A stretch of 64,000 bases of DNA. Origin: Janthinobacterium sp. UMAB-56 (GTDB lineage Bacteria; Pseudomonadota; Gammaproteobacteria; Burkholderiales; Burkholderiaceae_D). The notes beneath the pieces are model-generated. The model saw only the letters and a list, made by a program, of their open reading frames with translations. It was not told the origin of the DNA and did not search any database. Shown here piece after piece: positions 53,085-64,000 of this stretch; positions within the stretch are counted from its first letter, which is position 1, and each line of letters begins with the position of its first letter. Made by a program: the position numbers and the translations under genes. The DNA is taken from contig NZ_LT607670.1 in NCBI RefSeq assembly GCF_900095265.1, positions 124,001-188,000 on the forward strand. The letters run 5' to 3'.

Positions 53085-54797
53085 ATGCCCCATGACATCA
53101 GTCTGATCACCACCATCGCCGCCGCCCTCGGGTTCGGCCTCATCTTCGGCTTCATCGCCGCGCGCCTGAAACTGCCGGCCTTGGTCGGCTATCTGGCCGC
53201 CGGCATCATCATCGGACCGGCCACGCCCGGTTTTGTGGCGGATGCGGAAATAGCCGGGCAATTGGCGGAAATCGGGGTGATGCTGATGATGTTTGGTGTC
53301 GGCTTGCACTTTTCCATCGAGGATTTGTGGGATGTGCGCAAGATCGCGCTGCCCGGCGCCATCCTGCAGATCGGCGTCGCCACGGCGATGGGCATGGGCC
53401 TGGCCCACTGGTGGGGCTGGAGCCTCGGTGGCGGGCTGATCTTCGGCCTGGCCCTGTCCGTGGCCAGTACCGTGGTGCTGCTGCGGGCGCTGGAAGAACG
53501 CGGCATCCTCGACTCGCTGAATGGGCGCATCGCCGTCGGCTGGCTGGTGGTGGAAGACCTCGTCACCGTGCTGGTGCTGGTGCTGCTGCCGGCCTTTGCC
53601 GGCGTGTTGGGCGGCAAGGTCGCACCGGAAACCGAGGCCGTCAGCCTGTGGCAAACCCTGGCAGTGACCCTGGGCCAGGTGGCCGGCTTCATCGTCTTCA
53701 TGCTGGTGGTCGGGCGCAAGCTGTTCCCGTGGATCTTGTGGCAAGTGGCGCGCACCGGCTCGCGCGAACTGTTTACGCTGTGCGTGATCGCCGCCGCCGT
53801 CGGCATCGCCTACGCTTCAACCAAACTGTTCGGCGTGTCGTTTGCGCTGGGCGCCTTCTTCGCCGGCATGGTGCTGCGCGAGTCCGAACTCAGTCACCGC
53901 GCTGCGGAAGAGTCCCTGCCGCTGCGCGACGCGTTTGCCGTGCTGTTCTTCGTCTCCGTCGGCATGCTGTTCGAACCGAATATCCTCATCGACAAGCCCC
54001 TGCAGGTGCTGGCCGTGTGCGTCATTATTATTTTTGGCAAGTCGATTGCCGCCTTTTTGCTGGTGATGGCGCTGCGCTATCCGCCGAAGACGGCCATCAT
54101 CGTCTCGGCCAGCCTGGCGCAGATCGGCGAATTCTCGTTCATCCTGGCCGCCCTGGGCCTCTCCTTGGGCCTGATGCCGCAGGAAGGCCAAAGCCTGATC
54201 CTGGCCGGCGCCATCCTGTCGATCGCCCTAAACCCGCTGGTATTCAGCATGGCCAAGCCACTGCTGCGCGTGATCGGCAACAGCGATTTCGCGCGCAAGT
54301 TCGAACGCACCACCGACCCGCTGGCCGAGTTGCCGATGACGGTGCCGCAGGAAAAACTGTCGGGGCAGATCGTCCTGGTCGGCTATGGCCGCGTGGGCCG
54401 GCGCATCGCCGCCGCCCTGATGGAGCGGGGCATCCACTTTGTCGTGGCCGAGGAAAACCGTGAAATCGTCGACCTGCTGCGCAAGCAGGGCATTCCGGCC
54501 GTGGCCGGCAACGCGGGCGAACCGGCCGTCCTGATCCAGGCCCACATCACGCACGCCACCATGCTCGTCATCGCCACGCCGGACACCTTCCACGTGCGCG
54601 CCATGATAGCGACGGCGCGCGCGCTGAACCCCGCCATCATGACGGTGGTGCGCACGCACAGCGAAGAAGAGGCGGAATTGTTGCGCGCGGAAAACGCGGG
54701 CAAGGTGTTCATTGGCGAGCAAGAGCTGGCCAATGGCATGGCCGAGCATGTGCTGCAGAGTTTTGAGGCGGCTGGCAAGGGACACGGCGCGCATTGA
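53085..54797 (+). CDS. ybaL: Kef-type cation:proton antiporter, YbaL-like
   Basis: 570 residues. About 12 helices of the CPA2 exchanger (LVGYLAAGIIIGPATPGFVAD, LMMFGVGLHFS, SVASTVVLLRALEERG, YASTKLFGVSFALGAFFAGMVL) then a cytoplasmic TrkA-N domain (about 423-540, VLVGYGRVGRRIAAAL ... VVAEENREIVDLLRKQG). The opening closely matches E. coli YbaL. The family exchanges K+ for H+. Followed by a strong terminator. Confidence 0.92.
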   Translation: MPHDISLITTIAAALGFGLIFGFIAARLKLPALVGYLAAGIIIGPATPGFVADAEIAGQLAEIGVMLMMFGVGLHFSIEDLWDVRKIALPGAILQIGVATAMGMGLAHWWGWSLGGGLIFGLALSVASTVVLLRALEERGILDSLNGRIAVGWLVVEDLVTVLVLVLLPAFAGVLGGKVAPETEAVSLWQTLAVTLGQVAGFIVFMLVVGRKLFPWILWQVARTGSRELFTLCVIAAAVGIAYASTKLFGVSFALGAFFAGMVLRESELSHRAAEESLPLRDAFAVLFFVSVGMLFEPNILIDKPLQVLAVCVIIIFGKSIAAFLLVMALRYPPKTAIIVSASLAQIGEFSFILAALGLSLGLMPQEGQSLILAGAILSIALNPLVFSMAKPLLRVIGNSDFARKFERTTDPLAELPMTVPQEKLSGQIVLVGYGRVGRRIAAALMERGIHFVVAEENREIVDLLRKQGIPAVAGNAGEPAVLIQAHITHATMLVIATPDTFHVRAMIATARALNPAIMTVVRTHSEEEAELLRAENAGKVFIGEQELANGMAEHVLQSFEAAGKGHGAH

Positions 54798-54831
54798 TGC
54801 TGGCAGCATAACTGACAGCATTATTCCAGCG

Positions 54832-54862
54832 GGGGCCAGGTCTGAAAGGACTGGCCCCTTTT

Positions 54863-54864
<2 letters not shown>
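54832..54864 (+). terminator. Terminator after the antiporter gene
   Basis: GGGGCCAGGTC...GACTGGCCCC stem followed by six T. It overlaps the stop codon of the converging reductase gene. Confidence 0.9.
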
Positions 54865-57058
<2,194 letters not shown>

Positions 57059-57066
57059 CTAGGTGC

Positions 57067-57660
57067 ATGACGCGACTCTTCCTCTGCCTGTTGATGCTGT
57101 GCGCCGTTGCCTCCCCGGCGGCAGCACAAGTGCAGACGCAAGCGCCACGCCTGGACAAGCTCAGGGTCGACGTCAAGCGCATCGAGGTCGACGGGCAGCG
57201 CATGTATGAAGTCGATGCCAGCGGCAGCGTGCAGGCGCCGCCGGCGTCCGTGTGGAAGACCTTGACCACCTACGAGCGCATGCATGAATTCGTGCCCGAC
57301 CTCAGTTCCTGCCGCGTGCTGTCGCGCAACGGCAATGAAGTCATCATCGAGCAGCAGGGCATGGCGCGCTTCCTGTTCATGAATCACGCCATCCACCTAG
57401 TGGTGCGGGCCACGGAAACGCCGTTCACGGCCATCGACATCGCCCTCATTTCTGGCGACATGCGGCATTACGAATCGCGCTGGAATTTGTATCCCGTGCC
57501 CGAGACGGGCGGCACGCGCATCGTCTTTTCCAGCCGGCTGATGCCGGGCTTCTATGTGCCCGGCATGCTGGGCACGACCATGATACGCGGCGATATCGAG
57601 CGCATGATGGCGGCCGTCCTGGCGCGTATCGACAGCCAGTACGCAGATAAATCAGGCTAA
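57067..57660 (+). CDS. Exported SRPBCC/START-like protein
   Basis: 197 residues. Signal peptide (about 1-19, AAA/Q) and a polyketide-cyclase/START fold with DASGSVQAPPASVWKTLTTYERMHEFVPDLSSCRVL. Such proteins bind hydrophobic ligands in a deep cavity. Divergent from fadH (158 bp); function unknown. Confidence 0.82.
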   Translation: MTRLFLCLLMLCAVASPAAAQVQTQAPRLDKLRVDVKRIEVDGQRMYEVDASGSVQAPPASVWKTLTTYERMHEFVPDLSSCRVLSRNGNEVIIEQQGMARFLFMNHAIHLVVRATETPFTAIDIALISGDMRHYESRWNLYPVPETGGTRIVFSSRLMPGFYVPGMLGTTMIRGDIERMMAAVLARIDSQYADKSG

Positions 57661-57662
57661 CA

Positions 57663-58118
57663 TTACGCCAGGTAGGTATCGCGGTCGCGGATTTCCGCGA
57701 AATTTTCCAGGCTGCCCAGTTTTACCGTGACGGGATTCAGACTGGCCTGCGGCTGCATCGAGCGCCACGCGAATAGCCATTCCTGCTCGGGGGCTTCGGC
57801 GCGCGTCTTGGTGAAGGCGGCGCCCAGTGCCGCGCGCTGGCCGTATTCGACCAGGCCATCGATGCCTGCCCAGCTGGGCAAGGTGCGCTGCACGGCGCGG
57901 TGCAGGCGTTCGCCGAATTCTTCCGTATTGTGGATGATCAAACAGGCATCGGCCGGGGCAAACAGGTCGAACAGTTGCTTGTCCCACACTTGCGAAAAGC
58001 TCAGGGTCAGACAATTGCCCGCCGGCGCCAGGCGGAACTGCCCCAGGCTCAGCGCCAGTTCGAGTTCACTGCGCTGGCCGTAGCGGTGCAGGGTGGGGGG
58101 ACGTTTGTAATCGTGCAT
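57663..58118 (-). CDS. Hypothetical protein
   Basis: 151 residues from ATG 58118 (GAACGAG upstream); six more codons to a TTG at 58136 are possible. Contains SLGQFRLAPAGNCLTLSFSQVW and FAPADACLIIHNTEEFGERLHRAVQ. Soluble, no signal. No recognised family. Starts 42 bp after the DUF2721 stop and converges on the START-like gene with a 2-bp gap. Confidence 0.7.
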   Translation of the reverse strand: MHDYKRPPTLHRYGQRSELELALSLGQFRLAPAGNCLTLSFSQVWDKQLFDLFAPADACLIIHNTEEFGERLHRAVQRTLPSWAGIDGLVEYGQRAALGAAFTKTRAEAPEQEWLFAWRSMQPQASLNPVTVKLGSLENFAEIRDRDTYLA

Positions 58119-58160
58119 GCTGGACTCGTTCTTCAATAGTAGGGTAAAACGGCGCGCCGC

Positions 58161-58601
58161 TTAACGTGGCGGGCGGATATGGCGCCGGATGCGCTGGGCC
58201 GTCGCGGCCAGGTAAATTTCGCGCAGTAAATAAATAAAACAGCCGATCAGGCAAAGCACGGCCAGCACAAAGAAGGCCGCGATGTATTTGTCCAGGGTCA
58301 GGTTCAGGATGTCGCCCAAAAACAGCATGGCGATGATGACGCAGACGAAGAAACCGCACGCCGTGCTGAGCGAAATCGAGTAATTGATCAAATGGGTACG
58401 CCGATACAGGGTATCTAGCTCATCCATATAAAAATCGTTGTAGCCGATGTCGAGCCGGTCTTCCAGCACGCGCGTGCGGTCGATGATGCGGCCCAGGCGG
58501 TTGGTCAGCACCACCAACATGGTACCGATACCGGTCAACAGGAAAACCGGCGCAATCGCCAGCTGGATGATATGGCCGATGTCGCCGATCTGTATGTTCA
58601 T
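58161..58601 (-). CDS. DUF2721 membrane protein
   Basis: 146 residues. Helices at about 10-31, 75-98 and 107-129, with the conserved RLGRIIDRTRVLEDRL after the first. DUF2721 proteins are small uncharacterised inner-membrane proteins. Likely co-transcribed with the hypothetical gene downstream. Confidence 0.88.
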   Translation of the reverse strand: MNIQIGDIGHIIQLAIAPVFLLTGIGTMLVVLTNRLGRIIDRTRVLEDRLDIGYNDFYMDELDTLYRRTHLINYSISLSTACGFFVCVIIAMLFLGDILNLTLDKYIAAFFVLAVLCLIGCFIYLLREIYLAATAQRIRRHIRPPR

Positions 58602-58688
58602 GGATAAAAAGTCGTGGGGTCACACAGGCCCTAGTGTAGCAGGTGGCGCACGCCGGCTGGCCGCATTGCCAGGCGGCGTGCTTGAACG

Positions 58689-59645
58689 TCATGCGAAGCC
58701 GCGCCCCGGCAAGAAGCGCTCGGTGGCGCGCACCAGCGCCGAAGCGATGCCGTGCTCGAGCGCGCCATGGCCCGCATCCGGTATCATTTCCAGCTGCGCG
58801 CCAGGCCAGGCCTGCTGCAGGCGGTAGGCCGACAGGGGCGGGCAGATGGCGTCGTAGCGCCCCTGCACGATGACGGCCGGCAAATGCGCGATGCGCCCCA
58901 TGTTGCGGATCAGCTGGTCTTCCTCGAAGAAACCGAGATTGGCCATGTAATGCGATTCGAGCCGGCCCACGCCCAGGTCGAGCGCATCGTTCGGCGCATC
59001 TTCCGGCTGCGGCATCAGGTAGACGCGGCGGCCCTCGAAGCGGCTCCAGGCGCGCGCGGCCGGCCAGTACACGGCTGGGTCGCTGCTGAGGATGCGTTTC
59101 ACGTAGGCGGCCAGCAAGTCGCCCTGTTCCTCTGGCGGAATGAGCGCGGCAAATTGCGCGTGCAGTTCCGGATAAAACCAGCGCACACCGTCGATGAACC
59201 AGTCGATTTCCGCCTGCGTGCAGAGGAAAATGCCACGCAGCACAAAGCCCAGGCAGGCTGCGGGATGCGCCTGGCCATACGCCAGCGCCAGGGTCGAACC
59301 CCAGGAGCCGCCAAACACCAGCCATTGGGCGATGCCGAACTGGGCGCGCAAGCGTTCGATATCCTCGATCAGCAGCTGCGTCGTGTTGTTGCGCCATTCG
59401 CCCAACGGCGTGGACTTGCCCGCGCCGCGCTGGTCGAACAGGATCACGCGGTAGCGCAGCGGATCGAAGAAGCGGCGGTGCTGCGGCGACAGGCCAGCGC
59501 CGGGGCCGCCATGCAGGAACAGCACGGGGATGCCATCGGGATTGCCGCACTCTTCCCAATAAAGGGTGTGGATGTCATCGACCGCCAGCATGCCGTGCCG
59601 GTTCGGCGTCAGGGCGGGAAACAGGGGGGACAAAGAATCAGGCAT
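58689..59645 (-). CDS. pip: Proline iminopeptidase
   Basis: 318 residues from ATG 59645 (GAGGA site). Alpha/beta hydrolase: HGGPGAG oxyanion loop (45-51), DQRGAGKS (71-78), nucleophile Ser114 in GGSWGS, catalytic His in DAGHGALEHG and Asp in GRYDAICPP. Removes N-terminal proline from peptides in the cytoplasm. A longer open frame enters the Lrp gene and is rejected. Confidence 0.94.
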   Translation of the reverse strand: MPDSLSPLFPALTPNRHGMLAVDDIHTLYWEECGNPDGIPVLFLHGGPGAGLSPQHRRFFDPLRYRVILFDQRGAGKSTPLGEWRNNTTQLLIEDIERLRAQFGIAQWLVFGGSWGSTLALAYGQAHPAACLGFVLRGIFLCTQAEIDWFIDGVRWFYPELHAQFAALIPPEEQGDLLAAYVKRILSSDPAVYWPAARAWSRFEGRRVYLMPQPEDAPNDALDLGVGRLESHYMANLGFFEEDQLIRNMGRIAHLPAVIVQGRYDAICPPLSAYRLQQAWPGAQLEMIPDAGHGALEHGIASALVRATERFLPGRGFA

Positions 59646-59721
59646 GGCGGTCCTCGGAGTGGCGATCAGGGGCCAGGCACGCGTCCTGGCAGTGATCCAA
59701 TTATAGTGCGGCCCCGGCGGC

Positions 59722-60204
59722 TCAGGCCAGCGGCAAGGGCAGGCGGTTCGACGACTTGATTTCGCGCATCGACAGGCTGGACTGGATTTCCGCCACGCCG
59801 GGCAGGCGGCGCAACACCGTCGAGACGAATTCGCCATACGCTTCCAGGTCGCGCGCCACCACCTGCAGGAAATAATCGGCTTCGCCAGCCACATTGTGGC
59901 ACGACAATATCTCGGGTATCGTCGCGATGGCTTGCTCGAACTGCGAGGGCTGCTCGCCGCCGTGGTTGGCAAACACCACGCGAACGAACGCGACCAGGCC
60001 TATGCCCAGTTTCTTGCGGTTGAGCAAAGCCTGGTAGCCGGTGATAAACCCTTCCTCTTCCAGGCGGCGCAAGCGGCGCCAGACGGGGGTTTCGCTCAGC
60101 TTCAAGCGCTCGGCCAGGCGCGCATTCGACAGCCGTCCTTCATCCTGCAACAACCTGAGTATCTGCAAATCGGTGGCGTCGAGGCTTACTTCTGAAATTT
60201 TCAT
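59722..60204 (-). CDS. Lrp/AsnC family transcriptional regulator
   Basis: 160 residues. N-terminal HTH (about 8-55: LDATDLQILRLLQDEGRLSNARLAERLKLSETPVWRRLRRLEEEGFI) and RAM domain. Divergent from the RhtB-type exporter across 153 bp, a typical regulator/exporter pair, so it probably controls amino-acid export. The intergenic region shows no obvious single palindrome. Confidence 0.92.
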   Translation of the reverse strand: MKISEVSLDATDLQILRLLQDEGRLSNARLAERLKLSETPVWRRLRRLEEEGFITGYQALLNRKKLGIGLVAFVRVVFANHGGEQPSQFEQAIATIPEILSCHNVAGEADYFLQVVARDLEAYGEFVSTVLRRLPGVAEIQSSLSMREIKSSNRLPLPLA

Positions 60205-60357
60205 CTAATTTTTGTTTTTATAAGAGTGGAATCTACCCGAATACTAGGGCATCCAGGGCAGGAAAAGCAAGCACATTTCATCGTGACGAGAACATAATGG
60301 GGCCCGGCGAGCAGGCTGCAGCGTGCACATGCTGCCGCCCTCCTTTTCGACTGGCCC

Positions 60358-60978
60358 ATGTCCGATTCTACCTTCCTGATGTACCTGCTGGCACTGGCCG
60401 GCGCCTTTTTATTGCCGGGCCCCGACATGGCGCTGGTGCTGGCGACGGGCGCCGCGCGCGGTGTGGCCACGGCGCTGGTGACGGCGCTGGGCATCGCCGG
60501 CGCGCGCGCGGTCCACGTAGCGCTGTCCGGCGCGGGCCTGGCGGCGCTGATGGTGACGCATCCGCAAGCCTTGCAGTGGGTCAAATGGGCGGGCGCCGCC
60601 TACCTGCTGTACCTGGCGCTGCGCCTGCTGCAATCGGCCCTGTCGCCACAAACGGCGCAGGCAGCAACCGCGCCAGCCACGGCGCACAGCGCCCGCGCCA
60701 GCCTGGTGCGCGGCTTCCTGACGAATCTGCTCAATCCAAAGGCACTGCTGTTTTGCAGCATGTTCCTGCCGCAATTCGTCACCGGTGGCGACAGTGTCGG
60801 CATGCAATACCTGCGCCTGGGCGCCATCCTGGTGCTGATGGGCCTGCTGTTCGACGCCGTGTACGCCGTGCTGGCCGCGCGCCTGGCACGCCGCCTGCGC
60901 GGCAAGCCTTCACCTTACGGCAAGTTCGTGCTGCCTTCCGTCTTCGTGCTGCTGGCCGGACGGCTGGTGCTGGGCTGA
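60358..60978 (+). CDS. LysE/RhtB family amino-acid exporter
   Basis: 206 residues, six helices. Starts MSDSTFLMYLLALAGAFLLPGPDMALVLATGAARG with the LPGPDM motif of the RhtB group; FLTNLLNPKALLFCSMFLPQF is also characteristic. Exports amino acids such as homoserine, threonine or leucine across the inner membrane. Its last 64 bp overlap the converging gene. Confidence 0.93.
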   Translation: MSDSTFLMYLLALAGAFLLPGPDMALVLATGAARGVATALVTALGIAGARAVHVALSGAGLAALMVTHPQALQWVKWAGAAYLLYLALRLLQSALSPQTAQAATAPATAHSARASLVRGFLTNLLNPKALLFCSMFLPQFVTGGDSVGMQYLRLGAILVLMGLLFDAVYAVLAARLARRLRGKPSPYGKFVLPSVFVLLAGRLVLG

Positions 60979-62351
60979 ACTGTCGGCTGCAGCGGCGCAC
61001 CATCGGCAAAGAAGGCGGGGTAGTCACTCATCAAGTCACGCTCAAGATTGTTGACCTTGCGAAATTGCCGCAGCGACGGCGCCATGGCACGGCCCGCATC
61101 CCAGCTGCGCCAGGCATTCGGCGCATCGAACTGCGCCAGCAAGGCGTCGCCCAGATCCTGGTACACGGCGGCCATGTGCGGTTTTGCCTGCAGCACTTGC
61201 AGATACAGCGCGGTCGCTTCCGGCCATTGCCCCAGCTTGGCGCGCAAATTGCCCTCGAACAAGGCCAATACGGGCTGTTCCAGCCCTGTTTGCACCCTGA
61301 AGGCCTGCACGGTGGCCAGCGCGGCCGTGATGCCGTCCCGCTCCTTGGCCAGCAGCGCCCGCGTCAAGTCGTGGATGGGCTGGCACTCCTGCATCGCCAG
61401 TTGCTGCTGGGGTGACAGCTTCTCGACCAGCGCGCCGGTGGAAAAATGGTCTTCCAGCATGCTCAGGAAGGCGTCAAAAGGTTGTGCCGCCGCAAACAGG
61501 CGCTCCGCTTCGGCGCGCAGTGCCGGATGCGCCTGAGGGCCCAGCGGCGGCAGCCGCGCCGCTTGCGCCAGCACTCTTTCGAGCGTTGGCGCATCGGCCG
61601 CCAGCGGCCGCGGCCGATAGACGGCCAGGGAATACGTGGCGGGCGCGTCCACCACAAGCGCGCTGATGCGGAAATGGCGCGTGACCGTCGCGCTCACTTC
61701 CTGGTAGTGCAAGGTGAAGTCGGCGGGAAGGCGCTTGCCGGCGGCCAGCATCTGCAGCACCAGCGGATGGCCGCCCCAGGTGTAGCGCAGATACTGGGCA
61801 AACGCCGTGGCCTCGGCGCCGCTGACGGGACTGCCGCTCACCCCAAGGCGCAGCAAAGGCTGCTCATCGAGCGACCACAGCACGGCGCCATCGAGCACCT
61901 GGGGCACCAGGGCGCCGCGCCGCCTTGCCAGCGGCACGGACAGCGCTTGCTCGTCATAGACGGGCGACGTGACGTGGGCCGGCAAGCCACCAGCCTGCAG
62001 CGCGCCAGCCCTACCCTTGCGGTGTGCTAGCTCAAGATGGCGCAAGCCTGCCACGTCGAACAGCGAATAGGCGTCGTAGGTGGACGCCGCCGTATCGACC
62101 ACGTAGCGTCCGCGCGTGGCAAAGTCGAACACGGACAGGGTCTTGCCATCGCGCACACTAATGAAATGCGGCCCCAGCACAATATCGCTCTCCTTGCTTT
62201 CCCGCGCCGGCAGGCTGGTTTTCAGGCCTGGCTTGGTGACGCGCTCGGTAGTCACCGTGACGTGGAACGCGACGCTGGCCTGGGCCACGCTGGCGCCCAG
62301 GAAAAGGATGGCGGCCACGCTGGCGCGGCGCAAGGCAGGAAAGAGCGACAT
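60915..62351 (-). CDS. Exported protein of unknown function
   Basis: 478 residues. Signal peptide (about 1-25, AQA/S), a beta-rich N-terminal part (SDIVLGPHFISVRDGKTLSVFDFATRGRYVVD) and a C-terminal TPR-like helical part (ALFEGNLRAKLGQWPEATALYLQVLQAKPHMAAVYQDLGDALLAQFDAP). It ends in a Ser/Thr/Pro-rich tail whose codons overlap the RhtB gene antisense. Family not recognised. Confidence 0.75.
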   Translation of the reverse strand: MSLFPALRRASVAAILFLGASVAQASVAFHVTVTTERVTKPGLKTSLPARESKESDIVLGPHFISVRDGKTLSVFDFATRGRYVVDTAASTYDAYSLFDVAGLRHLELAHRKGRAGALQAGGLPAHVTSPVYDEQALSVPLARRRGALVPQVLDGAVLWSLDEQPLLRLGVSGSPVSGAEATAFAQYLRYTWGGHPLVLQMLAAGKRLPADFTLHYQEVSATVTRHFRISALVVDAPATYSLAVYRPRPLAADAPTLERVLAQAARLPPLGPQAHPALRAEAERLFAAAQPFDAFLSMLEDHFSTGALVEKLSPQQQLAMQECQPIHDLTRALLAKERDGITAALATVQAFRVQTGLEQPVLALFEGNLRAKLGQWPEATALYLQVLQAKPHMAAVYQDLGDALLAQFDAPNAWRSWDAGRAMAPSLRQFRKVNNLERDLMSDYPAFFADGAPLQPTVQPSTSRPASSTKTEGSTNLP

Positions 62352-62422
62352 GAAGATGAGGCATGGGAGAAATGCTGATTCTAAGGCAAAGCACGCGCTT
62401 GCCCTGTTTTGCTTGCCGGCAT

Positions 62423-62445
62423 AAAAAAAGACAGCCGCAGCTGTC
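62423..62445 (-). terminator. Terminator after phaB
   Basis: GACAGCTGCGGCTGTC hairpin then seven U on the minus strand, 24 bp after the phaB stop. Confidence 0.85.
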
Positions 62446-62468
62446 TTCCTGTTGTGCCTCTAGACTGC

Positions 62469-63209
62469 TTACGACATGTGCTGGCCGCCGTTGATCGAGA
62501 TATTCGCGCCCGTGACGAACGCTGCCTCGTCGGAGGCCAGGTAGGCCACCAGGCCGGCCACTTCTTCCGGCTTGCCCAGGCGCGCCATCGGAATTTGCGG
62601 GATGATTTTGCTGTCGAGCACTTCCTGCGGAATCGCCATGACCATCTTGGTGCCGATGTAGCCCGGCGAAATGGTGTTGACGGTGACGTTCTTGCGCGCC
62701 ACTTCCAGCGCCAGCGACTTGGTGAAACCATGCATGCCGGCTTTCGCTGCCGAATAGTTGGTCTGGCCGAAGGCGCCCTTCTGGCCATTCACGGACGAAA
62801 TATTGATGATGCGGCCCCAGCCGCGTTCCACCATGCCGTCACAGACCGGCTTGGTCATATTGAAGACGGAATCGAGGTTGGTGCTCATCACGGCATCCCA
62901 GTTCGGCTTGTCCATCTTCTTGAACGTCATGTCGCGCGTGATGCCGGCGTTATTCACCAGCACGTCGACAGGACCGATTTCCGCTTCCACTGCCGCCACG
63001 CAGGCAGCCGCCGAATCGTAGTCGGCCACATCGCAGGGATACGCCTTGAAGTCATAGCCCATGTCCTTGGTCGTCGCCAGCCATTCCGCGACCTTCGGAT
63101 TGCCTGGAGAATATGTGGTCACCACGCGATAGCCGAGCGCCGCCAGCTTGAAACAGACTGCTTCGCCCAGACCACCCATGCCACCAGTTACCAATGCAAC
63201 TCTTGCCAT
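62469..63209 (-). CDS. phaB: Acetoacetyl-CoA reductase PhaB
   Basis: 246 residues, SDR family. VTGGMGGLGEAV cofactor loop, NNAGITRD, catalytic Ser/Tyr/Lys in ISSVNGQKGAFGQTNYSAAK. Start set at ATG 63209: GAGGGG lies 6 bp upstream of it but abuts the earlier ATG at 63215. Reduces acetoacetyl-CoA to (R)-3-hydroxybutyryl-CoA with NADPH for polyhydroxybutyrate synthesis. Next to the thiolase phaA. Confidence 0.95.
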   Translation of the reverse strand: MARVALVTGGMGGLGEAVCFKLAALGYRVVTTYSPGNPKVAEWLATTKDMGYDFKAYPCDVADYDSAAACVAAVEAEIGPVDVLVNNAGITRDMTFKKMDKPNWDAVMSTNLDSVFNMTKPVCDGMVERGWGRIINISSVNGQKGAFGQTNYSAAKAGMHGFTKSLALEVARKNVTVNTISPGYIGTKMVMAIPQEVLDSKIIPQIPMARLGKPEEVAGLVAYLASDEAAFVTGANISINGGQHMS

Positions 63210-63346
63210 TTTCATCCCCTCAGTGTCGTTCTATTGCTAAAAAGTTAATTATTTAGTGAAAGCAATCCAGCTTCACCGCATGACTGCGGCGTATCGCACC
63301 CAGGCGGCACGCACTGCGTGCAACCGCCCGGGTTCTGTGGCAGCGC

Positions 63347-64000
63347 TTAATCCCTTTCGATGGCCAGGGCAACACCCATGCCGCCGCCGATGCACAAGGC
63401 GGCCAAGCCTTTCTTGGCGTCGCGGCGTATCATTTCGTGGATCAGGGTAACGAGGATGCGCGCGCCGGACGCGCCGATCGGGTGGCCGATGGCAATCGCG
63501 CCGCCGTTCACGTTGATCTTGCTGGTATCCCAGCCCATTTCCTTGTTGACGGCAATCGCTTGCGCGGCAAACGCTTCGTTGATTTCCATCAAGTCCAGCT
63601 CTTCATGCGTCCAGCCGGCTTTTTTCAGGCACAGGCGCGAGGCGGAGACGGGGCCCATGCCCATGACGGCAGGGTCCAGGCCCGACGAGGCATAGGCCTT
63701 GATGCGCGCCAGCGGCTTCAAGCCCAGTTCCTTCGCTTGCGAGGCGGACATCATGATCACGGCGGCGGCGCCGTCATTCAGCCCCGAAGCGTTGCCGGCC
63801 GTGACAGTACCGTCCTTGGCGAACGCGGGGCGCAGGCCGGACAGCGATTCCAGGGTCGAACCGGGCTTGATGTATTCATCGCTGTCGAAGACCACCGTGC
63901 CTTTTTTGTTGGCGATTTCCAGCGGCAGGATTTCGTCCTTGAACTTGCCCGCTTTTTGCGCCGCTTCCGCCTTCAGTTGCGACTGCAGCGCGAATTCATC
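63347..64000 (-). CDS. phaA: Acetyl-CoA acetyltransferase (beta-ketothiolase), partial
   Basis: C-terminal 217 residues; the N-terminus with the acylated Cys is beyond the window. Thiolase C domain: [29 protein letters not shown], catalytic His in [16 protein letters not shown] and the second Cys in [13 protein letters not shown]. Condenses two acetyl-CoA to acetoacetyl-CoA. 137 bp upstream of phaB in the same direction; that gap holds no gene. Confidence 0.95.
   Translation of the reverse strand, partial: DEFALQSQLKAEAAQKAGKFKDEILPLEIANKKGTVVFDSDEYIKPGSTLESLSGLRPAFAKDGTVTAGNASGLNDGAAAVIMMSASQAKELGLKPLARIKAYASSGLDPAVMGMGPVSASRLCLKKAGWTHEELDLMEINEAFAAQAIAVNKEMGWDTSKINVNGGAIAIGHPIGASGARILVTLIHEMIRRDAKKGLAALCIGGGMGVALAIERD

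Overview
The window looks like a chromosomal segment of a high-GC beta-proteobacterium, most likely Oxalobacteraceae (Janthinobacterium/Duganella/Massilia-like). This is inferred from codon use, the phaA-phaB pair, the M13 peptidase pair and the style of the TonB-dependent receptor. No ribosomal marker is present to prove it.

Layout. (1) 1-10.6 kb: a partial unknown gene, an Lrp regulator, then a minus-strand run of sigma-like factor, membrane-anchored anti-sigma-like protein, lipoprotein, multipass membrane protein and glycerophosphodiesterase. Divergent from it is a secreted caspase-family protein followed by a membrane protein, a lipoprotein and a TPR-oxygenase-like fusion. (2) 10.6-36.5 kb: a large L-arabinan/L-arabinose regulon, nearly all on the minus strand. 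It holds a LysR regulator, a YtfQ-type sugar ABC transporter, three GH43 enzymes, GH51, a broken GH127, the oxidative arabinose pathway (SDR dehydrogenase, IlvD-type dehydratase, FAH-type dehydratase, ketoglutarate semialdehyde dehydrogenase), aldose epimerase, a sugar symporter and a TonB receptor. Three promoters of this regulon carry the same 68-bp composite element with identical internal spacing. The GH127 gene is split by about 2.9 kb of foreign DNA (VOC lyase, YdhR-like protein, TetR with operator array, TfoX-C protein) flanked by a resolvase stub and IS-end-like repeats. (3) 36.7-41.9 kb: a decayed genomic island in a tRNA-Arg(CCG) gene, bounded by 48-bp direct repeats. It contains a truncated integrase, an HsdR fragment and three unfamiliar cargo genes. 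(4) 42-64 kb: mostly housekeeping and core genes: cytochrome c, a chemoreceptor, two tandem M13 peptidases, a small protein behind a structured leader, CtpA-type protease, a KASIII-like synthase, YbaL-like antiporter, 2,4-dienoyl-CoA reductase, proline iminopeptidase, an Lrp/RhtB pair and the PHB genes phaB and phaA (partial).

How the genes work together. The arabinan genes form a complete route. The outer-membrane receptor and secreted GH43/GH51/GH127 enzymes release arabinose, the symporter and ABC system import it, and the oxidative pathway converts it to 2-oxoglutarate; only a lactonase is not seen. The shared element would co-induce receptor, catabolic operon and ABC operon, and the neighbouring LysR protein is the obvious candidate regulator. 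The caspase/sigma/anti-sigma locus is the best candidate for an undescribed system: it has the parts of an envelope-sensing switch, but its trigger and substrates cannot be read from sequence.
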